12,563 nucleotides of DNA from Candidatus Bathyarchaeota archaeon. Lineage in GTDB: Archaea > Thermoproteota > Bathyarchaeia > Bathyarchaeales > Bathyarchaeaceae. The notes beneath the pieces were generated by a model, which saw only the letters and a program-made list of their open reading frames with translations, searched no databases and was not told where the DNA came from. Positions 12,498 through 12,563 of this stretch are shown piece after piece. The translations under genes and the position numbers were made by a program. Positions within the stretch are counted from its first letter, which is position 1, and every line of letters begins with the position of its first letter. The DNA lies in contig QMYO01000017.1 in the NCBI GenBank assembly GCA_003662715.1, positions 1-12,563 on the forward strand. Direction: 5' to 3'.

Positions 12498-12563
12498 CTA
12501 AAGATGGAAAAATGACTCCGCTTTTTCAATTGTGAGAAAAGAGAAATCCATCAGAAAATCTAC
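12498..12563 (-). CDS. Possible C-terminal fragment of a gene running in from the right edge
   Basis: On the minus strand a frame is open from the window edge for 21 codons and stops at a TAG at 12498-12500. The residues V-D-F-L-M-D-F-S-F-L-T-I-E-K-A-E-S-F-F-H-L resemble the last helix and wing of small archaeal winged-helix proteins. The fragment is too short to assign. The other two minus-strand frames are closed here. If real, it converges on the MoaD gene with 45 bp between the stops. Confidence 0.35.
   Translation of the reverse strand, partial: VDFLMDFSFLTIEKAESFFHL

Noticed and set aside
12453..12499. Direct repeat GAGGCACT at 12453-12460 and 12492-12499
   Set aside because: It is an 8-bp repeat with no symmetry, third copy or associated element, so it is not distinguishable from chance.

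Overview
This window is chromosomal DNA from an archaeon. Topoisomerase VI, aIF2-beta, aIF1A, a Rio1 kinase and a Dim2/Pno1-like KH protein lie on one strand in a recognisably archaeal order. Promoters look like TATA boxes, and many starts are GTG or TTG with Shine-Dalgarno (SD) sequences. DUF4443 and DUF424 proteins, and a secreted protein joining DUF4430 to a dockerin, suggest a TACK lineage such as Bathyarchaeia. That placement is inference from gene content.

Left edge (1-576): the 5' part of a Sua5/YrdC threonylcarbamoyl-AMP synthase gene on the minus strand, then 360 bp without a convincing gene.

Left-centre (577-5574): an accessory locus that looks like a surface corrinoid-capture system. 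A winged-helix DUF4443 regulator (minus) diverges from an ECF-transporter S component, which is followed at once by a membrane-anchored DUF4430 (transcobalamin beta-domain-like) protein. Next come a secreted, membrane-anchored alpha-barrel protein of the squalene-cyclase/transcobalamin type and a membrane-anchored protein with a caspase-like His/Cys pair. Converging on these from the minus strand is a second DUF4430 protein, secreted, with an Ig-like domain and a C-terminal dockerin. An identical 17-bp near-palindrome (GGTTAGATAATCCAACC or its complement) lies just downstream of the TATA-like element at all three promoters. This ties the genes into one regulon, with the DUF4443 protein the natural candidate regulator. 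Human intrinsic factor and transcobalamin consist of one alpha6/alpha6 barrel plus one DUF4430-like beta domain. Here the two halves are separate surface proteins beside an ECF S component.

Right-centre (5658-11701, minus): the information-processing cluster, transcribed right to left: aIF2-beta, DUF424, aIF1A, Rio1, Dim2-like KH protein, Top6B, Top6A, a 66-residue two-helix membrane protein and a cupin. Many junctions overlap or are tightly spaced, and a hairpin plus T-run follows the cupin gene.

Right edge (11749-12563, plus): a divergent promoter region with four phased, alternating TAGAGT/ACTCTA arms precedes a DUF59/MIP18 gene. That gene overlaps a MoaD-type ubiquitin-like gene by 4 bp. 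A possible C-terminal fragment of another minus-strand gene lies at the end. No CRISPR array, insertion sequence, rRNA or tRNA was seen.
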